A stretch of 64,000 nt of DNA, from contig CAWIKL010000001.1 in the NCBI GenBank assembly GCA_963836665.1, positions 1,240,001 through 1,304,000 of the forward strand, read 5' to 3'. The stretch comes from JAICSD01 sp963836665. Lineage in GTDB: Bacteria > Acidobacteriota > Vicinamibacteria > Vicinamibacterales > 2-12-FULL-66-21. The first letter of the stretch is position 1; each line of letters opens with the position of its first letter. The position numbers were made by a program, and so were the translations under genes. Below, piece by piece: positions 19,370 to 30,504 of this stretch. Below the pieces are notes generated by a model, which saw nothing but the letters and a program-made list of their open reading frames with translations, did not search any database and was not told where the DNA came from.

Positions 19370-20077
19370 TCATGGCAGCCGCGGCAACACGAGTGGATCG
19401 CGCACGACGAACCCTTCGGCGAACTCTACCCCAGCGAGCGCCCCGAACTGTGCGTCCCGGCTCTCGATCAGCTGCCGAAAACGCGGCGACGTGAGCCGCG
19501 TGTCGATGGCGTCGGTGGCAGACGGCTGGAACTGCGAGACGTAACACGCGAGGGCGCGGCGCTTGCGTTCGTAGACGCCGGAGACGTCGATAACGAACGA
19601 CGGCGGCGCCGAGTCGTTGATGAAGTAGTAGCAGACGCGCTCCGGCTTCCACGGCGGGGTCGCGGGCTCGTAGCGGCGGAGGCCGCTGTTGAACACCGCC
19701 TCGGTCAGCAGCCGGCTGGCCGATACGTGGTCGGGATGGCGATCAGCGCCGTAGGGCACGGCGATCGTCCGCGGGCGCGCCCGTCGAATGAGCGCGACCG
19801 CCGATCGGACTTGATCGTCACCGCCGATGGCGCGGTCCGGCCAGCGCAAGTTCATGCGCCATGCCGAGCCAAGGACGGCGCCGGCCGCGTTGGCTTCCGC
19901 CAGGCGTTGTTCGACGGTGCCGTTGCTGCCCATCTCCCCGGCCGTGAGATCGCAGAGGCCGACCCGCTGCCCGAGATCGACGTGGCGTGCGATGGTGCCG
20001 CCGAGCCCGATCTCGAGGTCGTCGGGATGCGGTCCGAACGCGAGAAGGTCGACCGCGGTCGCGCCGGGCGGAGTCAT
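19370..20077 (-). CDS. bshB1: Bacillithiol biosynthesis deacetylase BshB1
   Basis: Zinc-dependent LmbE/PIG-L deacetylase (235 aa) that removes the acetyl group from GlcNAc-malate. Zinc ligands are in FGPHPDDLEIG (HPDD) and the distal histidine block YGADRHPDHVSA. GEMGSNGT and WRMNLRWPDRAI match BshB1 proteins. The ATG at 20077 was chosen because in-frame starts further out (20104, 20119) run into the 3' end of the GH39 gene and add residues not needed by the fold. bshA follows after one base, so the pair is translationally linked. Confidence 0.9.
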   Translation of the reverse strand: MTPPGATAVDLLAFGPHPDDLEIGLGGTIARHVDLGQRVGLCDLTAGEMGSNGTVEQRLAEANAAGAVLGSAWRMNLRWPDRAIGGDDQVRSAVALIRRARPRTIAVPYGADRHPDHVSASRLLTEAVFNSGLRRYEPATPPWKPERVCYYFINDSAPPSFVIDVSGVYERKRRALACYVSQFQPSATDAIDTRLTSPRFRQLIESRDAQFGALAGVEFAEGFVVRDPLVLPRLP

Positions 20078-20115
20078 GCCGCCAATGCTATCCGGTTCCA
20101 TGCTGTGTCGTCCGA

Positions 20116-21798
20116 TCACCAGCGCAGCCGCACCAGCGATACACCTTGCCGCGGCAGCTCGAACAACAGGCGCACCTCACCGCCGTTGACGCGCAGCTGG
20201 CGCTCCGGCTCCAAGGGCCGCAGTCCGCCGTCGCGCTCGAGCGCCTGGTACTGCGACGGCGACGGCGGCTGCGGCGACCCGAGCCGCCGCCACGCGTCGT
20301 AGGCATTCCCGTGATCGGCATCGATGCGTTCGTGCGTCAGACGCACCGTCACGGCGGGCACGCCGGCAATCGCCAGCTCGATCGCCGCCGGCGGCGCAGG
20401 CAGGTCGTCGTCGTGGTAGTTCCACACGAGCACGGCTATCGATCGCTCGGCGCGGGAGGCCAGTGCCCCGATGTCCGCCGCCTGGCGGACGCCGGCGTCA
20501 CGGACGGCGGCGAGAGGCAGCGCGCCGCTGCTCTCGACGCGGACGCGGTCGCCGCCCATCTGCCCCAGCATGCGAAAGACGTTGAGCACCGGCTTGTCGA
20601 GGCCGTTGGTCGCCAGATCGCGGAACCCGGCGAAGTACGGCTGCCCTTCGAACTCGAACGCCCAGGTCAGCGCGCCGCGCAGATTGACGCCGTGCAGATC
20701 GGCGAGCTCGTAGGTCCGGGCCAGCTGCTCCGCCGTGTAGCTCGAGTACATCGTCCCGTTGCGATAGGCATTTTCGGGATTGGTGGCGACGCCGCAGGCG
20801 GCGCAGCCCTCCGGATCCGATTCGCCGATGATGATCGGCGTCGCCTTGAATTCCGGAAACGACGCGACGATGGCGAAGCCGTTGTCGATCGCGCGCAGCT
20901 GATTGCTGACGCTCATCCGGACGTGGCCATCGACAACGCGCGGCGCGCCCTTGGCGTGGAACGAGATGTAGTCGAGCGGCGCGCCGGTTTTGCCCGTCGC
21001 GGCGTTCGGGCCATGGGCACAGTGCTCGAGGAAGTTGCGCAGGAACGCCTGGGTCCGTTCGCCGTTGGGTCCGGTCACCGTCGGGCCGCCGATACGCGCC
21101 GCCGGGAGGACACGCTTGAGTCCGTCGGCCGCGTAGTCGTAGAGCTTCTGGTATTCCTCGGGTGTCCCGTGCCAGTAGCCAATGTCGGGCTCGTTCCAGA
21201 CTTCCCAGTACCAGCTCTCGACCTCGGCGCGGCCATAGCGCTGGATCGAATGACGCGCCCACTCGGATACGATGTCGCGCCACCGGTTGTAGTCCCTCGG
21301 GGGATAGCTCCAGCCGGTGTAAAGCGTTGCGTTCGTCCCCGCCTTCCAGTCGTGCTTGTAGGGCTGCGGGTGGATCGAAAGCGCCTCCGGCATGAAGCCG
21401 ATCTCGACGAGCGGCTTCATCTTCCGCTGCACGTAGGTGTCGAAGATGCGATCGACGATGGTCCAGTCGTATCGGGGGCGGCCGTCTGCGTCTTCGGCGT
21501 AAGCGTTGGTCGATCCCCACTTCAATGCCGGCGTGCCGTCTCCGGTGGTCAGCAAGTTATGGGCGCGCACGTAGACCGGCACAGGGCTCAGGGCGGCCAG
21601 TTCGCCGAGCAGCTTCTTGCCGTTATCGGTATAGGTGTAGTTGGGCTCGTCGTAGCCAAAGAATGCCCACATCGGCGCCATCGGACCCATGGCGTCGCGC
21701 GTGGCGGCGCTGACGTGGATGGTGACACGCTCGTTGGCCTGGTGCGGGGCCGCGCACAGGGCGAGGAGAGCGACGGCAGCGGCAGTGCGCGCGAGCAT
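20116..21798 (-). CDS. Secreted GH39-like glycoside hydrolase
   Basis: A 560-aa exported (alpha/beta)8-barrel enzyme resembling GH39 beta-xylosidase/alpha-iduronidase. An N-terminal signal peptide (about 1-20) precedes a barrel with the acid/base motif YWEVWNEPDIGYW (Glu near 202). The probable nucleophile is in PIIIGESDPEG (near 325), the usual GH39 spacing. The GH39 strand LKPLVEIGFMPEAL-like segment is present. The C-terminal 150 residues form a beta-sandwich. Probable action on xylosides or uronides; substrate is inferred from family only. It lies just upstream of bshB1 with 38 bases between. Confidence 0.84.
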   Translation of the reverse strand: MLARTAAAVALLALCAAPHQANERVTIHVSAATRDAMGPMAPMWAFFGYDEPNYTYTDNGKKLLGELAALSPVPVYVRAHNLLTTGDGTPALKWGSTNAYAEDADGRPRYDWTIVDRIFDTYVQRKMKPLVEIGFMPEALSIHPQPYKHDWKAGTNATLYTGWSYPPRDYNRWRDIVSEWARHSIQRYGRAEVESWYWEVWNEPDIGYWHGTPEEYQKLYDYAADGLKRVLPAARIGGPTVTGPNGERTQAFLRNFLEHCAHGPNAATGKTGAPLDYISFHAKGAPRVVDGHVRMSVSNQLRAIDNGFAIVASFPEFKATPIIIGESDPEGCAACGVATNPENAYRNGTMYSSYTAEQLARTYELADLHGVNLRGALTWAFEFEGQPYFAGFRDLATNGLDKPVLNVFRMLGQMGGDRVRVESSGALPLAAVRDAGVRQAADIGALASRAERSIAVLVWNYHDDDLPAPPAAIELAIAGVPAVTVRLTHERIDADHGNAYDAWRRLGSPQPPSPSQYQALERDGGLRPLEPERQLRVNGGEVRLLFELPRQGVSLVRLRW

Positions 21799-21834
21799 AC
21801 GACCGCACTATACTGCCGCGAGTAGGAGATGCCC

Positions 21835-22789
21835 ATGCATATGCGCACCGTCCGCTGGATGCTGATGCTCGTCGTCCTGCCGGTCGCCTGGATGCCGGCC
21901 CTGGCGCAGAAGCCGCCGGCCCTTCCCGACCTGCTGAAGATCACCGCGGACGCCGTCGCACAGTACGCGCAGCAGCTCGGCACGGTCGCTGCCGACGAAG
22001 AGTTCACGCAGTACCAGACCAGCTCCGGCCACATGAGCACGCCGAAGCGGCTGAACTCGGTCGTCGTCTTGTATCCGCAGGGTGACGGCGCCATCGTCAG
22101 CTTCCGCGATATCGCCGGCATCGACACGGTGCCGGTGCGCGCGAAGGACGATCGTCTCGCCGCGCTCTTCCAGAATCCGACCGACGCTTCCGTTGCGCAC
22201 GCGCAGGATCTGACCGAAGAGGCAGTCAAGGCGTATTACAGCTCGAACTTGCACTTGCTGGACAAGCCGATGCTGGCCCTCGAACTCGTGCGCGCGGCGA
22301 ATCAGGCCAACTCGACATTCAAAATCGAAGGCATGAAGAACATGGACGGCGCGCAGGTCGCAGTACCTGAGGTTCAACGAGAAGGGCACCGGGCATTTGA
22401 TGACCGACGCGTCGGCAATCGGCCGTGTCTGGATCGATCCGGCGAGTGGCGCGGTTCACCAGACCGAGCTCGGCTTCGTCGCCAAGGCAGCGAACATCCA
22501 CGCTACCGTGAAATTCGCGAAGGACGCGCAGCTGGGACAGTTCGTGCCGTCTGAGCTCTTCGAGCAGGTCGAGGCCAGCTCGAGCGGCGGGGGGATGAGC
22601 GACATGGGCGGTGGGGGCAACATGGGCGGGCGGCAGGCCATGGAAGGACGGGCGCGCTATTCCGGATACCGGCGCATCGGCGTGCAGAAACAGCTCGCCG
22701 CCCGCGGCGGCGATAACCTCGGGTATCCTTACGGCGGCTCCCCGGGAGTTGGGAAAGGGCATGGGCGAACGGCACTCGGATCCCGCTGA
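21835..22789 (+). CDS. Secreted hypothetical protein, paralogue B, frameshifted
   Basis: Paralogue of the 17,365 gene. AGGAG (21824-21828) lies 6 bases before ATG 21835; the signal peptide ends near PALAQ. The first frame is homologous to base 22,365 and then reads into unrelated residues (VAVPEVQREG). Removing one C at 22366/22367 restores VAVLRFNEKGTGHLM, matching VAVLRFTEKSG in the paralogue, and the new frame stays homologous to about 22,670. The C-terminal end (Gly/Met-rich, GGGMSDMGGGGNMGG) and the exact stop are less certain and overlap the sigma-factor start by 29 bases. Function unknown. Confidence 0.65.
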
Positions 22790-23357
22790 CGTCACGCGGT
22801 TGCTGCAGGAATGGCGTGACGGGCGGCGCGATGCGCTCGATCGGCTGATGCCGCTCGTCTACGACGAGCTCCACCTGATCGCGTCGCGGCATAACGCCCG
22901 CGAGTGGCGCCCGGGGGCCATGCAGACCACCGCACTCGTCAACGAAGCTTTCGTCAAGCTGGTCGGGCAGCGTTCGGTCGACTGGCGCAACCGCAGCCAT
23001 TTCTTCGCCATCGCCGCGACCATGATGCGCCGCATCCTTGTCGACCAGGCGCGGCGCGAGCAACGTCCGAAGCACGGCGCCGACGCGGTAGCTGTTCCGC
23101 TCGACGACGCTGCGACCGTCGTCCCATCTATCAACATCGATGCTGTCGATACGATCGCGCTCGACGCGGCGCTGCGCAAGCTCGAAGGGGTGGATCCGGA
23201 ACAGGCGCGTATTGTCGAACTGCGTTTCTTTGGCGGCCTTACGGTCGAGGAAACGGCCGATGTCGTGGACAAGTCGCCGGCCACGATCAAACGCGAATGG
23301 ACGCTGGCCAAGGGGTGGCTCTACCGGGAGCTCACGTCAGGCGCAAGCGAAGCCTGA
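22761..23357 (+). CDS. ECF-type RNA polymerase sigma factor
   Basis: A 198-aa sigma-70 family regulator of the subgroup common in Acidobacteriota and Planctomycetes (TIGR02999 type). Region 2 contains LMPLVYDELHLIASRH and RNRSHFFAIAATMMRRILVDQARR. Region 4 ends with the helix-turn-helix FGGLTVEETADVVDKSPATIKREWTLAKGWL. GGGAAAGGG precedes ATG 22761. The Ser/Thr kinase gene starts 11 bases downstream; such sigma factors are usually paired with, and thought to be controlled by, the adjoining kinase. Confidence 0.9.
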   Translation: MGERHSDPADVTRLLQEWRDGRRDALDRLMPLVYDELHLIASRHNAREWRPGAMQTTALVNEAFVKLVGQRSVDWRNRSHFFAIAATMMRRILVDQARREQRPKHGADAVAVPLDDAATVVPSINIDAVDTIALDAALRKLEGVDPEQARIVELRFFGGLTVEETADVVDKSPATIKREWTLAKGWLYRELTSGASEA

Positions 23358-23367
23358 CGCATCCCAT

Positions 23368-25855
23368 ATGAGGGCGCTCTCTCCCGAACGCTGGCAACAC
23401 ATCAAGGCGCGCGCGGCGGCGGCGCTCGATTCTCGATCCGGCGGAGCGCGACACCTACATCGCCCGGACCTGCGAGGGTGACGCCAGCCTCGAAGCCGAG
23501 GTTCGATCGCTCCTCGCCTCGGCCGACGCCGCAGCGCCGTACTTCGAGGAGCCGCCGGCGCGCAATGTTCTCTCTCTCTACGCAGGGGGACATCGCATCG
23601 GCCCGTACCGCATCGTCCGGGAACTGGCGAGCGGCGGCATGGGCAGCGTGTACCTGGCGGAACGGGCCGACGGCGACTTCGAGCAGCGCGTCGCCATCAA
23701 AGTCGTCCGCGGCGGGTTCGGCTCGCGACTTCTCCTCGATCGCTTCCGCGAGGAACGCCGCATCCTCGCCGCGCTCGAGCATCCGAACATCGCGCGGCTG
23801 CTCGACGGCGGGACGACCGAAACGGGCCTGCCCTACGTGGCGATGGAGTACGTCGAGGGAGAGGCGATCGACCGGTTCTGCGACGAGCGCCGACTGCCGC
23901 TGCGCGAGCGCCTGCGCATCTTCCGCGACGTCTGCGCCGCGGCGCAGTATGCGCACCAGCACCTGGTGGTCCATCGCGACATCAAGGGGGGCAACATCCT
24001 GGTCACGGCCGACGGGACACCGAAGCTCCTGGACTTCGGCATTGCCAAACTGGTCGACGAGGACGCCATGGCCGGCGCGAGCGTGCACACGACGCTGCGG
24101 ATCATGACACCTGAGAACGCCAGTCCGGAGCAGATCTCCGGGAAGACGGTCAGCGTCGCCACCGACATCTACGCTCTCGGCGTGCTGCTCTATCGTCTGC
24201 TGACCAGCCGCAGTCCGTACGGCGCGGTGCCTCGCGACGGCGTCGATCTGATCCGCGCGGTGTGCGAAGAAATCCCCGATCCGCCGGGCATGCACGCCGC
24301 GGCCGGGCTGTCGATTCCGGCGGACATCGATCGGATCGTGATGAAGGCCCTGCGCAAGGAACCGGAGCGGCGCTACGCCTCGGCGGGTGCGCTGTCCGAG
24401 GACGTGCAGCGATTCCTCGACGGGCGGCCGGTGCTGGCCGTACCCGACTCGCTGCGTTACCGCGCGTCCAAGTTCGTGCTGCGGCACCGCCTCGGCGTCG
24501 CTGCCGCTGCGGCGCTGGCCGCCGCGGTCGGCGCCGGCATAGCGACGACGTTGTGGCAGGCGCGCGTCGCCGATCGCGAGCGGACGAAGGCGCAGCGAGA
24601 GTTCAACGCCGTCCGTGGCATCGCGCAGTCGATGCTCGGCGAAGTGCACGACGCCGTGACGAAGCTGCCTGGCTCGACACCCGCGCGCGAGGTCCTGCTC
24701 CGTCGCGGAACAGAGTACCTCGACGCGCTCTCGGCAGAAGCGAGCGGTGACGATGCGCTGCGCCGCGAGGTCGCGATGGGCTATCTCCAGCTCTCGCACG
24801 TGCAGGGCAACGGCGGGTTCGCCAATCTCGGGGACCGCGACGGGGCGATGCGAAGCCTGGAGAAGGCCGCCGGGCTGCTCGAGCCGTTAGTGGGGAGAAG
24901 GCAGCCGGCTGCCGAGGATCGCATACGGCTGGCGACGGTCCTGGCGACGAGGGCCAGTTTTCCGCCAGCAGCCGCGGGCGCCGTCCTGCTCGCACGGGCA
25001 CAATCGCTGCTGGCGTCACTGACGCCGGCCGAACTGTCGACACCATACGCGCTGACCGCGCGCGAATTGGTGTCGCAGCACACAGCGACAATCCAGATTG
25101 CCGCCCGCGACTACCGCGGCGCAGAACTGTCGCAGCAGCGATACATCGAAGCGGCGACCGAGAACCTACGCCAGAGCGGATCGCTGCGGGCGAGCTATAA
25201 CCTGTCGCTGGGCTACAAGTATCGCGGCGCTACGCTGGAGATGCTGGGACGCCGACCCGAGGCGATCACCTTGTATCGCGCGGCGGCGGCCCTGGATCAG
25301 CAGCGCATCGAGAAGGAGCCTGGCAACCTCAGCTACCGTCTCGACCTTTCATTCGCAGAGGCGTCGATCGCCTCCGCCCTGGTTTCCGAGGGGGATCTCG
25401 ACGGCGCCCGCGCGGGGTACGAACGTGCCGTCGCGGACCGAGAAGCCGTCGTCGCGCAGGACCCGGCCAACGACTTCGCCGGCGTGTCGCTGGCCCGCGG
25501 CTACGATCGTCTCGGGAACATCTACCGGCACCTCCAGAATGTGCCGGCCGCCCTCGATTACACCGATCGGGCCCTGCGCGTCTATCGGGGACGCATGGAC
25601 GCGCATCCGGAGCGCGCGTTCATCTGGCAGGACTACACCAACGCGATTCTTGCGGACGTGAGCGAGGACGCCGAGTGGCTCGCGACCTGCCCCAGTTCCC
25701 AACGGGGGCGCCTGCGCGCGCAGGCACTCGCCCGGCTGGATTTGCTGGAGTCGGTCCAGCAGCGGTGGACGCGCGAGAAACACGCGGGGGTCCTGGCGCC
25801 CCCGGCTGACGCCATACAGGCACAGCGCGCAATCCTGCAAGGCGGCCGGGAGTAA
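23368..25855 (+). CDS. Membrane Ser/Thr protein kinase with TPR region, frameshifted near N-terminus
   Basis: Pkn-type kinase with an N-terminal helical segment, kinase domain, one TM helix and a TPR-like C-terminal half. The first 21 residues (from ATG 23368) are in one frame; removing the extra T at 23431 joins AAALD to LDPAERDTYIARTCEGDAS and gives 828 aa. Kinase motifs: RELASGGMGSVYLAE, VAIKVV (Lys), VVHRDIKGGN, LLDFGIAKL, ASPEQISG. The TM segment is about residues 375-398 (LGVAAAAALAAAVGAGIATTLW). The remaining 450 residues are alpha-helical repeats. Probably phosphorylates or senses signals for the sigma factor 11 bases upstream. Confidence 0.88.
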
Positions 25856-25866
25856 TCTCGTGTTCA

Positions 25867-25950
25867 TTATCCGAGGGGCGTCGCCCCTCGGACTCCCCAC
25901 ACGCTCTCTCGCTGCGGTCGCTCGCACGACAGCGAGAGATCGGTTTTTAG
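25867..25950. repeat. Palindromic intergenic element after the kinase gene
   Basis: CCGAGGGGC (25871-25879) and GCCCCTCGG (25883-25891) form a perfect 9-bp stem with a GTC loop. It is followed by a second hairpin, CTCTCGCTG (about 25905-25913) with CAGCGAGAG (about 25930-25938). The element starts about 10 bases after the kinase stop. It is the same unit that is repeated at 36,119-36,790, so this is a dispersed repeat family rather than a gene-specific terminator. Confidence 0.65.
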
Positions 25951-25960
25951 GCGGCGGCGC

Positions 25961-26326
25961 TCAGTACTGCGTCGGGAGATTCTTCGTCGTCTTCTCCATC
26001 TCTTTCACCATGTACACCGTGGCGCCGATGCCGGCCGCGGCGGTGACAAGTCCGATGATCATCCCGGTGTGTCCGCCACCCCCGCCATTGGACTGCTTGC
26101 GGACGCCGCTCTTGGCGGGCGCCGGCGTGGGCGTGGGGGCCGTGGCGTGAAGCTGCAGGGCCGGCGTGGCGACTGAGGTAGCCGCCGCCTGGCGAATCGC
26201 GGCCTGCAGCCGGCCGGTCTTCAGGTCGTTGGCGGGTACCGTACCGCCCGCCCAGCTGCTCACCGGAGCAAGCGCGGACACCATCGTAACGATGAGTGCT
26301 GACGTGATCCAGCGTCGAGTCGTCAT
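25961..26326 (-). CDS. Small secreted/membrane hypothetical protein
   Basis: A 121-aa protein with a signal peptide (about 1-26, ending SSWAGG), a Thr/Pro/Ala-rich linker (APTPTPAPAKS), a Gly-rich patch (NGGGGGH) and one C-terminal TM helix (GMIIGLVTAAAGIGATVYMV) before KEMEKTTKNLPTQY. This layout, with a Gly-rich stretch and single TM after a low-complexity linker, is common in Acidobacteriota secreted proteins. No function can be assigned. Confidence 0.6.
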   Translation of the reverse strand: MTTRRWITSALIVTMVSALAPVSSWAGGTVPANDLKTGRLQAAIRQAAATSVATPALQLHATAPTPTPAPAKSGVRKQSNGGGGGHTGMIIGLVTAAAGIGATVYMVKEMEKTTKNLPTQY

Positions 26327-26414
26327 ACTGTCTCCCTCTTATGCCGGCGGGAAGCGATCAGTGCCGGCTATCACTAGACGCGCGTTCGGGAGAAGAATGA
26401 GCTCAGGCGACAAA

Positions 26415-26440
26415 AAGGCCGGGTCCCAAGACCCGGCCTT
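26415..26440 (-). terminator. Rho-independent terminator of the radical SAM gene
   Basis: Perfect inverted repeat AAGGCCGGGTC / GACCCGGCCTT around a CCAA loop. On the minus strand it is followed by a short T run (TTTTTG), the standard intrinsic terminator form. It lies 74 bases after the stop of the Tes-like gene. A stretch of tandem GATGGC units separates the two. Confidence 0.85.
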
Positions 26441-26513
26441 TCGTTATTGCTTATCTTTTTTATCGGCCATCGAATATGTGGCGATGGCGATGGCCGATGG
26501 CCGATGGCCGACG

Positions 26514-28610
<2,097 letters not shown>

Positions 28611-28766
28611 GGACACAGAATAGCCACAAGTTGTTAGAAAATCAGGGAGTTTCACCGAACTGGCGAATTTCGGGGGTGAGCTGGCCGTTTCCCTCCCGGG
28701 CGGGCTGGCAATTGGCGTCGAATTTCTTCGCGCTTCTTCGTGGCGGCCGCCACGACGCGCCCCATG

Positions 28767-29366
28767 TCAGCGGGCGGGACGCAATGGCGACGCCGTTTTC
28801 ATCAGAAACACGACAATTCGGTAGCCGAGAAGGACCGCCACCCCCGCCGCGTAGTACACCGGTTCGCCGGTGAAGACCTTGACCTTAAGCGCGAAGTGGA
28901 TGGCGGCCAGGATCGCCGACAGGTAGACCAGTTGGTGCAGCCGCGCCCAGCGACGCCCGAGGCGGCGGATCCAGCCCTTCGTTGAGGTGACGGCGAGCGG
29001 AATCATCAGCAGGAACGCCGTGAATCCCAACAGGATGAAGGGGCGCTTGGCGACGTCCTTCGCCATGGCGCCGAAGGCAAACAGCAGATCGAACGCCCAG
29101 TACGACGTGAAGTGCAGCGTCGCGTAGAAGAAGGCGAACAGGCCAAGCATGCGCCGGTACTGAATGGCGACGTTCCAGTGCGTCAGGCGCCGCAGCGGCG
29201 TTACCGCCAAGGTGAGCAGCAGGAACCTGAACGCCCAGAGCCCCGTCGAGAGCTGAATCGTCTCGGCAGGGTTAACGCCGAGATCACCGGTGAACAGGCC
29301 GCGGACGAGCAGCCCGGCCGGCACCAGCGCCGCCAGAAAGAGGAGGACCTTGGCGGCCCGCTTCAT
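28767..29366 (-). CDS. msrQ: Protein-methionine-sulfoxide reductase heme subunit MsrQ
   Basis: A 199-aa inner-membrane b-type cytochrome that supplies electrons to MsrP. Six hydrophobic helices are visible. Family blocks: FRFLLLTLAVTPLRRL, YRRMLGLFAFFYATLHFTSYWAFD (heme His), TSTKGWIRRLGRRWARLHQLVYLSAILAAIHFALKVK (second His pair). ATG 29366 was chosen; a TTG three bases earlier is possible. The upstream msrP frame overlaps its start by about 80 bases. Gene order msrP-msrQ on one strand is the family norm. Confidence 0.92.
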   Translation of the reverse strand: MKRAAKVLLFLAALVPAGLLVRGLFTGDLGVNPAETIQLSTGLWAFRFLLLTLAVTPLRRLTHWNVAIQYRRMLGLFAFFYATLHFTSYWAFDLLFAFGAMAKDVAKRPFILLGFTAFLLMIPLAVTSTKGWIRRLGRRWARLHQLVYLSAILAAIHFALKVKVFTGEPVYYAAGVAVLLGYRIVVFLMKTASPLRPAR

Positions 29367-30450
29367 CAACAGTCAGCGCTCGGCGCCGCCGCTCCGCGGC
29401 GGTTCGTTCCACCGCCTCGCTTCGGCCACGCTCGGCGCCGGCGGCTCGCGCCGACCGAGGGCGCTGGTACCACTTGCGCAGGTCCATGCCCGCGTACATC
29501 GAGGCCACCTGGTCGGCATAGCCGTTGAACATCAGCGTCTTGGTCGACTTGAAGATTCCAGGGATACGACGCTCGGTCGCCTGGCTCCAGCGCGGGTGAT
29601 CGACCGTCGGGTTCACGTTCGAGTAGAACCCGTATTCGCTGGCGTTGGCGTCGTTCCAGGCCGTGTGCGGCATTTTCTCGACGAAGCGGATGCGCACGAT
29701 CGACTTGACGCTCTTGAAGCCGTACTTCCACGGCACGACCAGTCGAATGGGCGCGCCATTCTGGTTGAGCAGGGTCTTGCCGTAGAGGCCCACCGCCAGC
29801 AGCGCCAACGGGTTCATCGCCTCGTCCATCCGCAGACCTTCGGTATACGGCCAGTTGAGACCACCACTGGCCAGCCCGGGCATCTCGCTCGAACGCAGCA
29901 CGGTCTGCATTTCGACAAACGCCGCCTTGGGTTGCGGATCGGCGCGCTTGATCACCGTTGCGAGCGGAATCCCGATCCACGGGATCACCATCGACCAGGC
30001 CTCGACGCAGCGGAACCGATAGACGCGTTCCTCGAGATCCGCCGTCTTGATCAGATCGTCGAGGTGATAGTCGCCCGGCTTGTTGCACAGGCCGTCGATC
30101 TTCACCGTCCACGGCGTGGTCTTGAGCTGGCCGGCGTATCTCGCGGGATCGCCCTTGCCGGTACCGAATTCGTAATAGTTGTTGTAGCCGATAATCTCTT
30201 CGAACTTGTTGAGCGGCTCGGTGGTCGTGACCATCTTCTTCGTCGCGGTGAGCGGCGACTGCGGCGCGACGGCGGTGGCGCCGCCGTTACTCGCGTCGAC
30301 GGTATCGCCGACGCAGGCGGCAATCGCGCCCCCGGCCATCGCCCCGACCAACCCGGCCCCGAGCTGCATGAACTCGCGCCGCCGCAAGTACCAGCGTTCG
30401 TCGGTAATTTCCGAGGCTTCCGGGGTTTCCCGGGTGGTCTTGAGCAACAT
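29284..30450 (-). CDS. msrP: Periplasmic protein-methionine-sulfoxide reductase MsrP, odd C-terminus
   Basis: Molybdopterin enzyme that repairs oxidised methionine in envelope proteins. A Tat signal RRREFMQLG (23-31) precedes a sulfite-oxidase-fold domain with the molybdenum Cys in YRFRCVEAWSMVIPW (Cys 148). The block LYGKTLLNQNGAPIRLVVPWKYGFKSVK is diagnostic. The family normally ends shortly after GMDLRKxY. Here, after GMDLRKWY, a run of about 50 Arg/Ala/Pro-rich residues continues into msrQ, which is not family sequence. Either a stop was lost, for example by a one-base indel near 29,463 where GGTACC occurs, or a repeat inserted. The catalytic part is intact. It is coupled to msrQ downstream. 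Confidence 0.88.
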   Translation of the reverse strand: MLLKTTRETPEASEITDERWYLRRREFMQLGAGLVGAMAGGAIAACVGDTVDASNGGATAVAPQSPLTATKKMVTTTEPLNKFEEIIGYNNYYEFGTGKGDPARYAGQLKTTPWTVKIDGLCNKPGDYHLDDLIKTADLEERVYRFRCVEAWSMVIPWIGIPLATVIKRADPQPKAAFVEMQTVLRSSEMPGLASGGLNWPYTEGLRMDEAMNPLALLAVGLYGKTLLNQNGAPIRLVVPWKYGFKSVKSIVRIRFVEKMPHTAWNDANASEYGFYSNVNPTVDHPRWSQATERRIPGIFKSTKTLMFNGYADQVASMYAGMDLRKWYQRPRSARAAGAERGRSEAVERTAAERRRRALTVDEAGRQGPPLSGGAGAGRAARPRPVHR

Positions 30451-30504
30451 ACGGCTATTAGAACACCGAATCGCCTCGTGTCATTCCCGCCGTACAATCG
30501 CCAT

